Program-made: the position numbers and the translations under genes | Assembly (NCBI GenBank): GCA_004213235.1 | Contig: SHAI01000152.1 | Location: 1-6,091, forward strand | DNA length: 6,091 nucleotides | Reading direction: 5' to 3' | Source of the DNA: Parvularculaceae bacterium | GTDB taxonomy: Bacteria > Pseudomonadota > Alphaproteobacteria > Caulobacterales > Parvularculaceae | The notes under the pieces: model-generated | The model's input: only the letters and a program-made list of their open reading frames with translations | What the model was told of the DNA's origin: nothing | The model's database searches: none | In this document: piece by piece, positions 5,534 to 6,091 of the stretch | Position numbering within the stretch: position 1 is the first letter of the stretch | How the letters are laid out: every line of letters begins with the position of its first letter

Positions 5534-5544
5534 GTATACGTATC
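5534..5544. promoter_or_regulatory. overlapping palindromes in the regulator-DUF3429 gap
   Basis: GTATACGTATC contains two overlapping palindromes, GTATAC (5534-5539) and ATACGTAT (5536-5543), just past the regulator's stop codon. It could be an operator for the regulator acting on its downstream genes, but short AT-rich palindromes are common and this is only a candidate. Confidence 0.2.
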
Positions 5545-5546
5545 TT

Positions 5547-6091
5547 CTACTCGGCTATTTGCTCGTTACCTTTCAAAAACGGTCCTAATAGATCGGATAC
5601 GCGCGCACCAAGGTTAACGAGTTGAATTAATTGCGCCCGGGGCATTTTCGAAATTTGATCATAAGTGCTGTCGAAATTATTGATCAGCTTACCAAGTTCA
5701 CTTATGCGATGTCTTGATTTCAATCCGATTGAAGCATCGTTTTCGATCGACGTCAGCACATCGCTCAAAGCAGCTGAGGCCGGATCCAATTCCCGGGCTT
5801 TGCGCATGGATACAATCGCCTCAAACATATCCCAAACGTCACCGGCAACCACATAATGATCTCGCCTGTCTCCGAAGATTGGCGCTTTGACGATAAGTTT
5901 CCACGTCATCAGCTCTTTCAGAGAATTTGAGACATTCGAGCGCGCCAGCGACAGGACGTTTGCAACATAATCGGCGGTTACCGGATCGTCTGACATCAAC
6001 AAAAGTGCATGGATCTGCGCAACAGACCGGTTCACCCCCCATGCGGTCCCGAGCTCTCCCCACCGCAAGACGAAAGCCGAAATTGCAGGGG
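5547..6091 (-). CDS. GbsR/MarR-family transcriptional regulator, 5' end outside window
   Basis: A winged helix-turn-helix DNA-binding protein of the GbsR branch of the MarR superfamily; the namesake GbsR of Bacillus represses choline/glycine betaine genes, but the ligand here is unknown. The frame is open to the right edge and 180 residues are visible. The first, PAISAFVLRWGELGTAWGVN, match the typical family N-terminus (FVLHWGEMGTRWGVNR), so the TTG at 6068 is not the start and only a few residues are missing. The helix-turn-helix is around visible residues 37-63 (recognition helix LARSNVSNSLKELMTW), the wing is GDRRDHYVV at 73-81, and a helical C-terminal region from about 85 probably dimerises or binds ligand. 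It is followed by DUF3429 and TSUP genes on the same strand, its likely co-transcribed neighbours and possible targets. Confidence 0.88.
   Translation of the reverse strand, partial: PAISAFVLRWGELGTAWGVNRSVAQIHALLLMSDDPVTADYVANVLSLARSNVSNSLKELMTWKLIVKAPIFGDRRDHYVVAGDVWDMFEAIVSMRKARELDPASAALSDVLTSIENDASIGLKSRHRISELGKLINNFDSTYDQISKMPRAQLIQLVNLGARVSDLLGPFLKGNEQIAE

Overview
The window looks like ordinary chromosome from a Gram-negative bacterium, most likely an alphaproteobacterium of moderate GC content. That placement is an inference from the gene content (a CitZ/MmgD-like methylcitrate synthase, a 510-residue MmgE/PrpD protein, a GbsR/MarR-type regulator, DUF3429 and TSUP proteins) and is not proven. 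All six recognisable protein genes lie on the minus strand, so the window is read from right to left. No tRNA, rRNA, CRISPR array, insertion sequence or prophage gene is visible.

Right part (6091 to 4190): a GbsR/MarR-family regulator whose 5' end lies outside the window, then a small membrane protein with a DUF3429 domain, then a TSUP (TauE/SafE-like) permease. Gaps are 44 and 59 bp, so these three could form one transcription unit. Its substrate and purpose cannot be read from the sequence.

Left part (3832 to 1): a methylcitrate-cycle set in the order prpD (MmgE/PrpD dehydratase), prpB (2-methylisocitrate lyase), prpC (2-methylcitrate/citrate synthase, cut by the left edge). Together these would condense propionyl-CoA with oxaloacetate (PrpC), isomerise the product through methylaconitate (PrpD, normally with an aconitase), and cleave methylisocitrate to pyruvate and succinate (PrpB). 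No prpR, prpF or acnD is present in the window.

The least ordinary aspect is the space between the prp genes: 357 bp before prpD, 330 bp before prpB and 278 bp before prpC. Each gap carries its own dyads, direct repeats and promoter-like hexamers, and two of them hold very short open frames with good Shine-Dalgarno sequences (22 and 17 codons). This suggests three separately controlled units rather than a tight operon. These regulatory readings are pattern-based and unproven. I see no clear sign of a wholly new biological system.
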